From assembly GCA_013816615.1 (NCBI GenBank), contig JACDED010000014.1, positions 11,967 through 55,639 on the forward strand: a stretch of 43,673 bases of DNA, read 5' to 3'. Below the pieces are notes generated by a model. That model searched no databases. It was not told where the DNA came from and was given only the letters and a program-made list of their open reading frames with translations. The stretch comes from Bacteroidota bacterium (lineage in GTDB: Bacteria; Bacteroidota; Bacteroidia; B-17B0; Aurantibacillaceae). Every line of letters begins with the position of its first letter. The first letter of the stretch is position 1. The translations under genes were made by a program, and so were the position numbers. This document shows, piece after piece, positions 11,825-19,011 of the stretch.

Positions 11825-12298
11825 TTAAAAATCATAAACAGTTACAGGATTTTCTTTTTCCAAAAGTGTTCTCTTGATTATCGGTTCCATTTTATCCCAT
11901 TTGCCGCCTGCAAGACCACAACCGATTCTCGGCATATGAATACTGGCATTTATCGATTTGGCAAAATCAGAAACCTTATTTAAACCATTTTCAATTGCAT
12001 CATATCTTATTGGAGGATCATTGTTTTCATCCTCGTTTATTTTATGCTGCCCGATAAGATTAGCGATCCAAAGATCAGTCTCAACTTTTACGAATTGGAC
12101 TTCCCCCAACTGAAAATTATCTTTCTTTGAAAACCATTCGCGATAAGCTTTCTCGGGTTCTTTCCACTTCTTAGAAATAGCCATAACAAAACCTTTTCCC
12201 CATCCGCCAATATCATTGCAAACATGCACAATAATTTTATTTCCAGTGTCAGAAGGAGATGTTGCATCACCTTTTAAATATTTGATCTCAAAATTCAT
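11825..12298 (-). CDS. macro-domain protein (ADP-ribose-1''-phosphate phosphatase / ADP-ribose hydrolase type)
   Basis: This 157-residue protein is one macro domain. Visible motifs are the N-terminal YLKGDAT strand-loop, VHVCNDIGGWGKGF (adenine/ribose pocket with catalytic-type Asn-Asp and Gly-rich loop) and MPRIGCGLAGGKW (second phosphate-binding loop). The IGGWGKG form is typical of the Poa1p/ALC1-like branch that removes ADP-ribose phosphate or deacylates ADP-ribosyl groups. It is the last gene of the NAD salvage operon, one base after the NAMPT gene. It probably recycles or repairs ADP-ribose derivatives produced when NAD is consumed. The exact substrate cannot be told from sequence. Confidence 0.82.
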   Translation of the reverse strand: MNFEIKYLKGDATSPSDTGNKIIVHVCNDIGGWGKGFVMAISKKWKEPEKAYREWFSKKDNFQLGEVQFVKVETDLWIANLIGQHKINEDENNDPPIRYDAIENGLNKVSDFAKSINASIHMPRIGCGLAGGKWDKMEPIIKRTLLEKENPVTVYDF

Positions 12299-12299
12299 G

Positions 12300-13799
12300 T
12301 TATACGTTTAAAACAGTAGCGTGTTTTTCTAAAGCACTATTTATTCTTTTTCTGATGTCAGAAAGCGATTGCTCATTCATTCCCTTTCCATTCTCAAAAA
12401 CAGTTTGTAACAAGCCTTGTTTTTCTTCTTCCCATGTACACTGGTCTTTCATTTTTAATTCCCCGTCTACTTCCGTAACCTGCATTAAACCTTTTGCTGA
12501 GCGTTTAGTACCATCATCTGTTTTTGGATCTTTAAAAATATTTCTAGGTTCGCCATTTACTTCACCATAAGTTGCTTTCATGGCAAAACCATAAGTATCG
12601 CGGGTAACATATTCGTATGTATAAGAACCAATGCCCAATACAACATTAAAGGAAGCAAATCCTTTTTCTTTTAAGCCTTCTAAAATTGCTTTCTGACGTT
12701 GAAGTGTAATGCTATCACCATAAATTAATCCAATGTGCGAATCCAATAATTTAAATCCTTTATCAGTGATCGTTCCACCAAAAGTTTCCCACATACACTC
12801 AATAGCGCCTTTAAATTCAGGGCTTCCCGGAGTAGCATCTTTGTCCCCAATAATAATCTTCACAGGATCGCCGCTATCAGGACGAATAACCACTTTACCA
12901 TCACGTGCTAAAATCTTTGATTTCAACTCCGGTAAAAATTCAGTGATCACTTTCCAGAAATCCCAGGTATCCGAAACGATCGAAACAATTCCGTTCGGAT
13001 ATAAATGAGAGATCAATCTTTCAAACGTTCCGATCTCGTCATCTTTTGTACCCATACACATTACCGAATGCTCTGTTGCAGGAACACTACCGCCAATTAA
13101 TTCTTTATCAGAATTTGCATTGTAATACAATTCATGAAAATCAATTGCAGGCACTGTATCTGTTCCATAAAATGAAAGTAAATGCCCCGCAGCGCTCATA
13201 CAGGCATCTTCAATTCCACTCATTCCGCGAAAACTAAAATCATGTCCTTGCCAGTAAACAAAATCAATATTATTATCGCTTACAGTTGAGCGTGCATATT
13301 CATTAAATGTTTTACGGTATTGAAAAGCTGTAGTAGCGCTTGTTGCGGGCTTCCATAAAATGGCAGACATTAACAACTCAAGATAATTAGTCAACCAGAA
13401 AAATTTTGGTTGTGTATTGTAAACAGTAACTACCGGAATTTTTGGCGATACAATTGAACCTTCGGGTAACCCTTTTACAATTAAAGGTAAGTAACCAAGA
13501 TCGTGCAACTCTGCAATATGTTCAACAGGAATACTATCTTTTCCCAAAGCATTATCCATTCGGCGTTTATAATCGGCCATCACTATTTCTTTTGGCAAAT
13601 TAAAAAAGCCTTCATTCCATTGTTTAATCAAATATTCCTTTACTAAATATTGTAATCCGAAAAACACCAATTTATCGTTATCAGCTTGTCGCGATTTGCG
13701 TGGCGTAAAATTAGAATAAACCATTTCTGTTCCTTCAGGGTATTGTCTACGATGATCTGCTTTATAAAAGTCGATCAACATTAAGGGATTAATTTTCAT
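12300..13799 (-). CDS. nadV: nicotinamide phosphoribosyltransferase (NAMPT/NadV)
   Basis: This 499-residue protein matches NAMPT over its full length: N-terminal INPLMLIDFYKADH, NFTPRKSR, then GGSVPATEHSVM with the active-site His, SDTWDFWKV and RPDSGDPV in the phosphoribosyl-binding region, and KGLMQV near the end. It converts nicotinamide and PRPP to nicotinamide mononucleotide, a one-step entry into NAD salvage in the cytoplasm. A PRPP synthetase gene lies upstream in the same operon to supply the co-substrate, and NrtR controls both. It overlaps the preceding gene by 11 bases. The combination NAMPT plus PRPP synthetase also occurs on phages as an NAD-rebuilding pathway, but here the whole operon looks chromosomal. 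Confidence 0.93.
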   Translation of the reverse strand: MKINPLMLIDFYKADHRRQYPEGTEMVYSNFTPRKSRQADNDKLVFFGLQYLVKEYLIKQWNEGFFNLPKEIVMADYKRRMDNALGKDSIPVEHIAELHDLGYLPLIVKGLPEGSIVSPKIPVVTVYNTQPKFFWLTNYLELLMSAILWKPATSATTAFQYRKTFNEYARSTVSDNNIDFVYWQGHDFSFRGMSGIEDACMSAAGHLLSFYGTDTVPAIDFHELYYNANSDKELIGGSVPATEHSVMCMGTKDDEIGTFERLISHLYPNGIVSIVSDTWDFWKVITEFLPELKSKILARDGKVVIRPDSGDPVKIIIGDKDATPGSPEFKGAIECMWETFGGTITDKGFKLLDSHIGLIYGDSITLQRQKAILEGLKEKGFASFNVVLGIGSYTYEYVTRDTYGFAMKATYGEVNGEPRNIFKDPKTDDGTKRSAKGLMQVTEVDGELKMKDQCTWEEEKQGLLQTVFENGKGMNEQSLSDIRKRINSALEKHATVLNV

Positions 13800-14256
13800 A
13801 ATTTTTGTTTTTTATTTTTGTAATTATTTCTTCTAAATTGTTTACCTGTTCGATATTATATTTTTTGCACACAACGTCAATATTTCCTTTTCTCCAAAAA
13901 CCATCGGGACAACACACTATTATTTTTCCGGTTCTTGCAAAAAGGCCCAGCTCCAGCATACTTACCGGTGATTTAGTTTCAGGTGAAAAATAAAACACGA
14001 TCATGTTTGCTTTTTCAAGCCCTTCCAATTCCCAAGTCACCTGTTCGTTAAACTGTTTGTTTTCTATGGATTGTTTCCATGATGAATCCCAATCGTCACG
14101 ACGAGGGTTCAAGATACAAATATGTTCTGTTTCTTCAAGAGCTTGTTCAATTTTTTGTTGCCAGTTCTGGGCAATGCCCATTTCTATAGAACCTGCTAAG
14201 AAAACGGAAAATTTATCCTGAATTGCATTTAAATTATGTGGAGGTTTTATGATCAT
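13789..14256 (-). CDS. nucleoside 2-deoxyribosyltransferase-like protein
   Basis: This 155-residue protein has the fold pattern of the nucleoside 2-deoxyribosyltransferase/DUF4406 superfamily: VFLAGSIEMG at the N-terminus, NPRRDDWD, then WELEGLEKANMIVFYFSP, and SMLELGLFA with the conserved Glu. These enzymes break N-glycosidic bonds of nucleosides or nucleotides. In this operon it could act on nicotinamide riboside or a damaged NAD precursor, or hydrolyse deoxynucleotides; this is inference. It overlaps both neighbours (4 bases with the HAD gene, 11 with nadV), so co-translation is likely. Confidence 0.75.
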   Translation of the reverse strand: MIIKPPHNLNAIQDKFSVFLAGSIEMGIAQNWQQKIEQALEETEHICILNPRRDDWDSSWKQSIENKQFNEQVTWELEGLEKANMIVFYFSPETKSPVSMLELGLFARTGKIIVCCPDGFWRKGNIDVVCKKYNIEQVNNLEEIITKIKNKNYEN

Positions 14257-14675
14257 TTTACTGTTTCGGTATTTTTAATTTCATGAATTAGTTTTTGCAA
14301 TAAATCCACCGAAGCATATAAACTTGCGCGATCATCAAGGTAAATATTTGCGTATACTTTTCCGTTGGTAACCAATCCTGGGATTTCAGGGGGAGATTGA
14401 TTAAAATAATGGTAAGGAAGGTTTATCTTTTTTAGTTTTTCTTTAATTCCATCCCAGCGCCTCTCTTCTGCTGCGGTAAATACGATCAATGTACAATTCA
14501 AATCGTTTAACTCATGTATCAGGTTATGAATAACTTTATAATCATCTTCTGATTCATGATCATGAAAAGGTAATACTGTACTATCCACATCATAAGCCAC
14601 AATTATCTTTCCGTATTTTAACCATTCTTCTTTTAAACGGTTAAAAGTTATTTCGTAACTTAAATAGCGGCTCAT
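14253..14675 (-). CDS. HAD-superfamily phosphatase
   Basis: This 140-residue protein is a small HAD hydrolase without a cap. Motif I is AYDVDSTVLPF (nucleophile Asp near residue 28), motif II LIVFTAAEER (Thr), and the C-terminal acidic motif is NIYLDDRA (Asp-Asp). All catalytic positions are present. It overlaps the PRPP synthetase gene by four bases (ATGA) and the next gene by four. A role as a nucleotide or sugar-phosphate phosphatase that clears a by-product of the pathway is plausible but unproven. Similar short HAD proteins are common in phage genomes. Confidence 0.8.
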   Translation of the reverse strand: MSRYLSYEITFNRLKEEWLKYGKIIVAYDVDSTVLPFHDHESEDDYKVIHNLIHELNDLNCTLIVFTAAEERRWDGIKEKLKKINLPYHYFNQSPPEIPGLVTNGKVYANIYLDDRASLYASVDLLQKLIHEIKNTETVK

Positions 14676-15499
14676 GATTGAAATAAATTATACTGTTTAT
14701 AAAATTCGTTCTCTTCAATGTTAGAAATTGAATTAGAACTTCCAACATTTTTGTATCCTGCTTCTTTTAATCTGTCTAAAGCGTTATGGCTAAAAATACC
14801 GTGCGAGGCAATAAAATAAAGGTCACCTGCATTTTTTACTTTTAAGGCTGTTGCTAATTCAATAAAGGTTCTGCCGCCATCACAAATATCATCTACTATA
14901 ATGCAGGCTTTTCCATTTAAACTATCCGTATTCACATCACTTTTTACAATTTGCCCTGTTGCAAGATCTCTTACTTTTATTCCAGTAGCAATATTGCCTT
15001 TGTAATTTATTTTTTGTGCCAGCTTATCTACCTTTTTATAAGCACCAAGATCGGGAGACACTAAAACGTAATCTGTTAATTTTACTTTTTTTAGAAAGTC
15101 ATTTACCATATCGTAATTAGCAGTATTCTGACAATTATTTATTAATGCTGTAGAAACTTCGCTATGTGCATCAAACACAATAACCTTATTTAGATTTAAA
15201 CTATTAAGGATGTTTGCAAATACCTTTATAGATAATGGCTCACCGGGAACCATAACCCTGTCTTGCCTTGCATAAGGAATGTAAGGAATAAACACTTCTA
15301 TATAATTTACATACATATTACGAAGCGCATTAACAGCCAGGCATAAATTCATAACATCGTCTGAAGAATTAAGACGGGTATTAATTCTTACTTTATCATT
15401 TTCAGAAAATGTGATTAAAAATTTAACGTGACATTCGCCGCCTGCAAATTTTTTTAATTCTACTGTTTCGTTTGTTTCAAATAAGTGTATTGTTTTCAT
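14672..15499 (-). CDS. prs: ribose-phosphate pyrophosphokinase (PRPP synthetase)
   Basis: This 275-residue protein is shorter than housekeeping PRPP synthetases (about 310). It keeps VFIPYIPYARQDR, the flexible ATP loop region, VVSPDLGA-like LVSPDLGAYKKV, and the PRPP-binding loop CIIVDDICDGGRT. It makes PRPP from ribose 5-phosphate and ATP for the NAMPT reaction encoded downstream. Gene order NrtR, prs, HAD, deoxyribosyltransferase-like, nadV, macro gives one minus-strand operon. It is probably a dedicated, divergent copy and not the housekeeping enzyme; that second copy is not visible here. Start ATG lies 13 nt after the nrtR stop. Confidence 0.9.
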   Translation of the reverse strand: MKTIHLFETNETVELKKFAGGECHVKFLITFSENDKVRINTRLNSSDDVMNLCLAVNALRNMYVNYIEVFIPYIPYARQDRVMVPGEPLSIKVFANILNSLNLNKVIVFDAHSEVSTALINNCQNTANYDMVNDFLKKVKLTDYVLVSPDLGAYKKVDKLAQKINYKGNIATGIKVRDLATGQIVKSDVNTDSLNGKACIIVDDICDGGRTFIELATALKVKNAGDLYFIASHGIFSHNALDRLKEAGYKNVGSSNSISNIEENEFYKQYNLFQS

Positions 15500-15511
15500 A
15501 TCGTTTGTTTT

Positions 15512-16213
15512 TTAAAGTTCAAAGTGAATTCCTTTTTGTGTTAATTCTTTATACGCTTTTTTATCGAAGCTATAAAAGCGTGCGGCTTTGTGCGCTACGT
15601 TTTTTTCCTTTTCTTCCAGCGCTTTCAAAAATCCCATGCCTAATATTTTTTTTCGAAAATTTCGTTTATCAATTGGTTCTTCTAAAATTGCTTCGTACAA
15701 AGCCTGTAATTGTGTTAGTGTAAATTTTTCGTTCAGTAGTTCAAAACCAATTGGTTGATATGAAACTTTTCCTTTTAAACGTTGAATGGCTGTTTTTACA
15801 ATTTTGCTATGGTCAAAAGCAAGTTTTGGTACTTTAGAAAGCTCAAACCACTCTGCCTTTAATGTATCACGACCGGCAATTACTTCGTATTGTTGCGTGT
15901 TTACCAAAGCAAAATATGCAACTGAAATAATCCTTTCACGTGGATCGCGTTCTATCTCACTAAAAGTATAAAGCTGTTCAATAAAAACATTTTTGATTCC
16001 GGCTTTTTCTAAAAGAATTCGTTTGGCGCATTCTTCGGTTGTTTCCTGCATAAAAACAAAACCTCCGGGTAAGGACCATTTGTTTTTGAATGGTTCTTTT
16101 TCACGCTCGATCAATAATAATTTTAATTCGCCGCCATCAAAACCAAACATCACACAATCACTTGCAAGTGCGGGGCGTTCATATTCGTATTTATATTTTG
16201 AGTTTTGTTTCAT
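15512..16213 (-). CDS. nrtR: NrtR-type NAD-metabolism repressor (Nudix-related)
   Basis: This 233-residue protein has an N-terminal Nudix domain (about 15-140) and a C-terminal winged helix (about 150-225, with LLNEKFTLTQLQALYEAI and KRNFRKKILGMGFL). The Nudix box after GGFVFMQETTEECAKRILLEKAGI-type sequence (residues about 50-73) lacks two of the catalytic acidic residues of RExxEE, as expected for a ligand-sensing regulator. NrtR proteins bind ADP-ribose and repress NAD genes. It is the first gene of the NAD salvage operon, and two 21-nt dyads lie just upstream, so autorepression is well supported. Confidence 0.88.
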   Translation of the reverse strand: MKQNSKYKYEYERPALASDCVMFGFDGGELKLLLIEREKEPFKNKWSLPGGFVFMQETTEECAKRILLEKAGIKNVFIEQLYTFSEIERDPRERIISVAYFALVNTQQYEVIAGRDTLKAEWFELSKVPKLAFDHSKIVKTAIQRLKGKVSYQPIGFELLNEKFTLTQLQALYEAILEEPIDKRNFRKKILGMGFLKALEEKEKNVAHKAARFYSFDKKAYKELTQKGIHFEL

Positions 16214-16215
16214 CT

Positions 16216-16236
16216 TTAGTGTAATTTCTACACAAA
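16216..16236. promoter_or_regulatory. NrtR operator A
   Basis: Imperfect dyad TTAGTGTA-N5-TACACAAA overlapping the -7 element and start of the nrtR transcript; the same half-site forms a perfect palindrome at 16268. Confidence 0.7.
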
Positions 16237-16240
16237 GATA
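16233..16240 (-). promoter_or_regulatory. -7 promoter element of the NAD salvage operon
   Basis: Minus-strand TATCTTTG fits TAnnTTTG exactly and lies 20 nt before the nrtR start codon. Confidence 0.65.
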
Positions 16241-16267
16241 ATTGCTTTATTCATAGTATTTATATCC

Positions 16268-16288
16268 TTAGTGTAAAATTTACACTAA
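16268..16288. promoter_or_regulatory. NrtR operator B (perfect palindrome)
   Basis: Perfect 21-nt palindrome TTAGTGTA-N5-TACACTAA about 50 nt upstream of the predicted transcription start. Confidence 0.75.
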
Positions 16289-16407
16289 TATCAAGTAAAA
16301 GGCTGATTATCAACAAGAAAATTAATTTTTAAAGTATTTTGAAAAGCATGTGAACCAATACTACTAAAGTATTTTGTGAATTCACCTTTAATGACGCGCA
16401 TTTTTGC

Positions 16408-16415
16408 TATTTTTG
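16408..16415 (+). promoter_or_regulatory. -7 promoter element of tRNA-Arg(CCU)
   Basis: TATTTTTG is an exact TAnnTTTG, ending 20 nt before the tRNA. Confidence 0.55.
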
Positions 16416-16434
16416 CACCTTGGTTTTAGCCACA

Positions 16435-16506
16435 GGCACCGTAGTTCAATGGATAGAATAGAAGTTTCCTAAACTTTAGATCTCAGTTCGATTCTGAGCG
16501 GAGCCA
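16435..16506 (+). tRNA. tRNA-Arg(CCU), intact copy
   Basis: Acceptor GGCACCG/CGGAGCC has one A-A mismatch. D arm GTTC/GAAT, anticodon arm GAAGT TTCCTAA ACTTT giving CCU, T arm CTCAG TTCGATT CTGAG. No encoded CCA. A near-identical but interrupted copy follows at 16755. Confidence 0.9.
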
Positions 16507-16525
16507 CTACTTTTAAATTTTTACG

Positions 16526-16764
16526 ATGTTTTACACATATGTTTTGCAAAGCATAAAAGATCCAACTTATCATTATAAAGGGCATTGCGAAAATCTCACC
16601 AAAAGATTAGAGCAACATAATTCCGGAATGACGAAATCTATAAAAAAAATAAAATACCTTTCGAATTAGTTTATTTTGAAGAATTAGAAGATGCCGTTAA
16701 GCGCGAGAAATACTTTAAGACGGCAACTGGCAGAAGATTTTTAAAATTAAAGCTGGCACCGTAG
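16526..16764 (+). pseudogene. GIY-YIG endonuclease-like gene, frameshifted
   Basis: ATG at 16526 opens a frame with the family start MFYTYVLQSIKDPTYHYKG, then KRLEQHNSGMTKS, and stops early at 16669. Another frame continues the family sequence (FELVYFEELEDAVKREKYF, then GRRFLKLKL) to a TAG at 16762-16764. One extra A in the run of eight A at about 16642 would rejoin the two parts into a normal protein of about 79 residues. It is either a pseudogene, a sequencing error, or a slippage-controlled gene. The 3' end overlaps the 5' end of the second tRNA-Arg copy by 10 bases. Placement between two copies of a tRNA resembles a mobile-intron or homing arrangement. Confidence 0.8.
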
Positions 16765-16882
16765 TTCAATGCCCGCCCGAACGACCAGGTCGGTTGCACC
16801 ATTCCGGCAAGCTTGCAGTCGGGCGGGGATAGAATAGAAGTTTCCTAAACTTTAGATCTCAGTTCGATTCTGAACGGAGCCA
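16755..16882 (+). tRNA. tRNA-Arg(CCU), second copy interrupted in the D loop
   Basis: It is nearly identical to 16435-16506, but a 56-nt GC-rich element (16771-16826) lies in the D loop. One T-stem pair is also lost (CTGAA in place of CTGAG). Without excision of the insert the D arm would carry a large hairpin, so the gene may be a pseudogene or may tolerate the insert. Confidence 0.75.
16771..16826. mobile_element. 56-nt palindromic insertion element in tRNA D loop
   Basis: The insert is far more GC-rich than its surroundings. Ends CCGCCCGA and TCGGGCGG form an 8-bp stem, and inside are GACC A GGTC and the palindrome GCAAGCTTGC, so it folds into a multi-branched hairpin. Comparison with the intact copy defines both borders within two G residues. 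It looks like a non-autonomous palindromic element, in the style of REP or RPE sequences. Confidence 0.75.
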
Positions 16883-16887
16883 CTAGA

Positions 16888-16918
16888 GCAACCTTAGTTA
16901 AGGTTGCTTTTTCTTTTT
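16888..16918 (+). terminator. intrinsic terminator after the tRNA-Arg pair
   Basis: Perfect stem GCAACCTTA GT TAAGGTTGC followed by TTTTTCTTTTT, six nt after the interrupted tRNA. Confidence 0.88.
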
Positions 16919-16951
16919 AAGAAAATTATATTATAAGAGAAGTGAAAATTA

Positions 16952-17845
16952 TTATCCGTTTGAACCAGCCAAAGAAACCGGATCGTAAACTCCCAACTCA
17001 ACAAACTGAATACTTAGTATAGGAACATTTGAATGGTTGATAATTTTATTAGCGAACATACCAAGAAGACTTCCTTTATATTGAGATTCATGATCAGTAA
17101 GAACAGAAATAAGATCGGCTTTAACTTTTCTTGCATAACGCAAAGTATCCAAACCAAGATCATTACTTTCTATTATTTTAGTAGTAAAATTAATGCCGGC
17201 CTTTTTAGCAGCTTTTTCAACAGAATCTAGTTTTATTTTGAATTTTTCGAGGCTGTTATTTGAACTACCCTCTTCCATAATACCAAGAATGTGTATTTTA
17301 GCAGCATAAGTCTTTGCAAAAGCAATTGTGAAATCTACTTTTTGTCGTGATTCAAAACAATCATCAATGGGAAGTACAATGTTTGTGAATCCGACTTTCT
17401 TTATATTTGTTTGAACTGTTATTACCGGGCAAGAACACATATTAACAGTTTTATACGCATTACTGCCAACAAAGAACTCTTTAAAACCATGCGCTCCATG
17501 AGTTCCCATAATCACAAGGTCTATCGAATTATCCTTTACTGCATTTGCAATTTCTGCAGTTACGCTGCCAGTTATACACTCAGCTATTACATTAATAGAA
17601 TATTCCTTCCCTAATTTTTCAGCGATCCCGTCAAGATTTTCTAAGACTGCTTTTTGTATGGCACTGGTATCTTTTGGAATTATCCCTGTGTTATAAATAT
17701 CAAAAGCTGAATCATGGATCTCTACAACATGTAATAAGTAAAGATCTGCTTTAAACAATTTAGCCATGAAGGCAGCATGCTCTAATACTAGTGATGCTGT
17801 TTTTGAAAAATCGGTAGGGACAAGAATATTTCTAATTGCGTTCAT
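16952..17845 (-). CDS. universal stress protein, tandem UspA domains
   Basis: This 297-residue soluble protein contains two UspA domains (about 1-145 and 150-285). Domain 1 starts NILVPTDFSKTASLVLEHA and ends with the nucleotide-binding pattern VIMGTHGAHGFKEFFVGSNAYKTV. Domain 2 starts NIVLPIDDCFESRQKV and lacks the full G-2X-G-9X-G(S/T) motif, so ATP binding is expected only in the first half. Double Usp proteins are common in Bacteroidota near cbb3 oxidase and Fnr-type genes. It follows the TerB-like gene by 5 nt and is in the same operon. Confidence 0.85.
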   Translation of the reverse strand: MNAIRNILVPTDFSKTASLVLEHAAFMAKLFKADLYLLHVVEIHDSAFDIYNTGIIPKDTSAIQKAVLENLDGIAEKLGKEYSINVIAECITGSVTAEIANAVKDNSIDLVIMGTHGAHGFKEFFVGSNAYKTVNMCSCPVITVQTNIKKVGFTNIVLPIDDCFESRQKVDFTIAFAKTYAAKIHILGIMEEGSSNNSLEKFKIKLDSVEKAAKKAGINFTTKIIESNDLGLDTLRYARKVKADLISVLTDHESQYKGSLLGMFANKIINHSNVPILSIQFVELGVYDPVSLAGSNG

Positions 17846-17850
17846 TTTGA

Positions 17851-18255
17851 TTAAGATTTATTTTTATAATATATAGGATCCCCGTTAATAGACTTAAATT
17901 CCTCTCTGAATTTTTTTAAAAGATCTATTTCTCTGATGGCTACAGGAGGAAAAGCCCTGGCAACACTTTCAATTACCATTATAAACGTTTCCTTTAATTC
18001 AGGACTAAGATAATTGCTGTTTACACGAATTTGGTGAATAGCTGAATTATACGCTTCTTCAATAGATCCGCTATCCTTTTCAAGAATTTGAAATATAATG
18101 TCAGATATGTTAAAATCGTAGTCCTTATTTCGTAACTCTTCTTTAACAATATCATGAAATTTTTGTCGTTCTTCTTTTTGAATTTTTCCGTCTGCACAAG
18201 CGATAGCATAAGCCATCTCGCCAATTGCATAATGTAAGTTTTCTAATTGTCTCAT
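17851..18255 (-). CDS. TerB-family-like protein
   Basis: This 134-residue, all-helical protein has the TerB pattern: AYAIACADGKIQKEER near residues 17-32 (the conserved D-G-x-I/K-x-x-E acidic site) and a C-terminal helical repeat ending FREEF. TerB-like proteins bind metal and are linked to stress and tellurite resistance; the true ligand is unknown. It is the first gene of a two-gene operon with the double UspA protein. A Crp/Fnr-like dyad ATGAT-N4-GTCAT lies 70 nt upstream. Confidence 0.65.
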   Translation of the reverse strand: MRQLENLHYAIGEMAYAIACADGKIQKEERQKFHDIVKEELRNKDYDFNISDIIFQILEKDSGSIEEAYNSAIHQIRVNSNYLSPELKETFIMVIESVARAFPPVAIREIDLLKKFREEFKSINGDPIYYKNKS

Positions 18256-18300
18256 GAATTTTTAATTTTGATTAAAGGTCATGTTTACAAAAGAGTATTT

Positions 18301-18338
18301 AAATGAGTTGACTCATTTTATTTCATGATATTAGTCAT
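18301..18338. promoter_or_regulatory. palindrome and Fnr-like dyad upstream of the TerB/UspA operon
   Basis: AAATGAGT TG ACTCATTT (18301-18318) is a perfect palindrome, and ATGAT-ATTA-GTCAT (18325-18338) is a near-perfect Crp/Fnr-type site. A well-spaced TAnnTTTG is not obvious, so the call is tentative. The palindrome could also end the pdxH transcript. Confidence 0.4.
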
Positions 18339-18342
18339 ATTA

Positions 18343-18990
18343 TCATGGAGCAATCCTGTTAATGATCCATTTATCATTTTCAGGATCTAAAATATATTTT
18401 ACACGATCGTGTAAACGATTTGGCTGACCTTGCCAAAATTCATATTTATTTGGTTTCAGACAATAACCTCCCCAAAAAGGAGGGTAAGGAATTTGTTTAT
18501 CGATACAAACCGCCTGATAATCTTTATATCTTGTTTCGAGCGTTTTTTTATTATCAATGACGGCGCTTTGTGGTGAGATCCAGGCAGAAATTTGACTTTC
18601 AAAAGGCCGTTCATAAAAATATTTCTCAGAGATAGCGGGATCTATTTGTTCAATTGTACCTTCAATTCGAATTTGCCTATGTAGCTGGGGCCAAAAAAAT
18701 AAAATAGCAGCGTTAGGATTTTCATTTATCTCTTTGCCTTTTTGGCTATTATAATTAGTATAAAAAGTAAAACCTCTTTCATCGAAATCTTTTAGAAGTA
18801 CAATTCTAACCGACGGAATGCCTTCTTTACTTGCGGTAGCTAATGTCATTGCGTTTGGCTCCGAAATCTTACTTATAAGCGCTTCATTAAACCAAACTTT
18901 AAATTGTTCCGCAGGATGACGAAAAACATTCTTTTCATCTAACAATTCGCCTTGGTATTGTGTTCTTAATTTACTTATCTGATCTTTCAT
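18343..18990 (-). CDS. pdxH: pyridoxamine 5'-phosphate oxidase
   Basis: This 215-residue protein has normal length for PdxH. It shows the N-terminal LRTQYQGELLDE, the FMN-binding SVRIVLLKDFDERGFTFYTNY and KGKEINENPNAAILFFW, and the C-terminal substrate motif PPFWGGYCLKPNKYEFWQG with NRLHDR. It oxidises pyridoxamine or pyridoxine 5'-phosphate to pyridoxal 5'-phosphate with FMN and oxygen, in the cytoplasm. It starts 21 nt after the desaturase stop and may share its transcript. The product, PLP, is the cofactor of the decarboxylase encoded at 20636 and of KamA-type enzymes further on. Confidence 0.93.
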   Translation of the reverse strand: MKDQISKLRTQYQGELLDEKNVFRHPAEQFKVWFNEALISKISEPNAMTLATASKEGIPSVRIVLLKDFDERGFTFYTNYNSQKGKEINENPNAAILFFWPQLHRQIRIEGTIEQIDPAISEKYFYERPFESQISAWISPQSAVIDNKKTLETRYKDYQAVCIDKQIPYPPFWGGYCLKPNKYEFWQGQPNRLHDRVKYILDPENDKWIINRIAP

Positions 18991-19011
18991 AATGGATTTG
19001 TTAAATTTATT

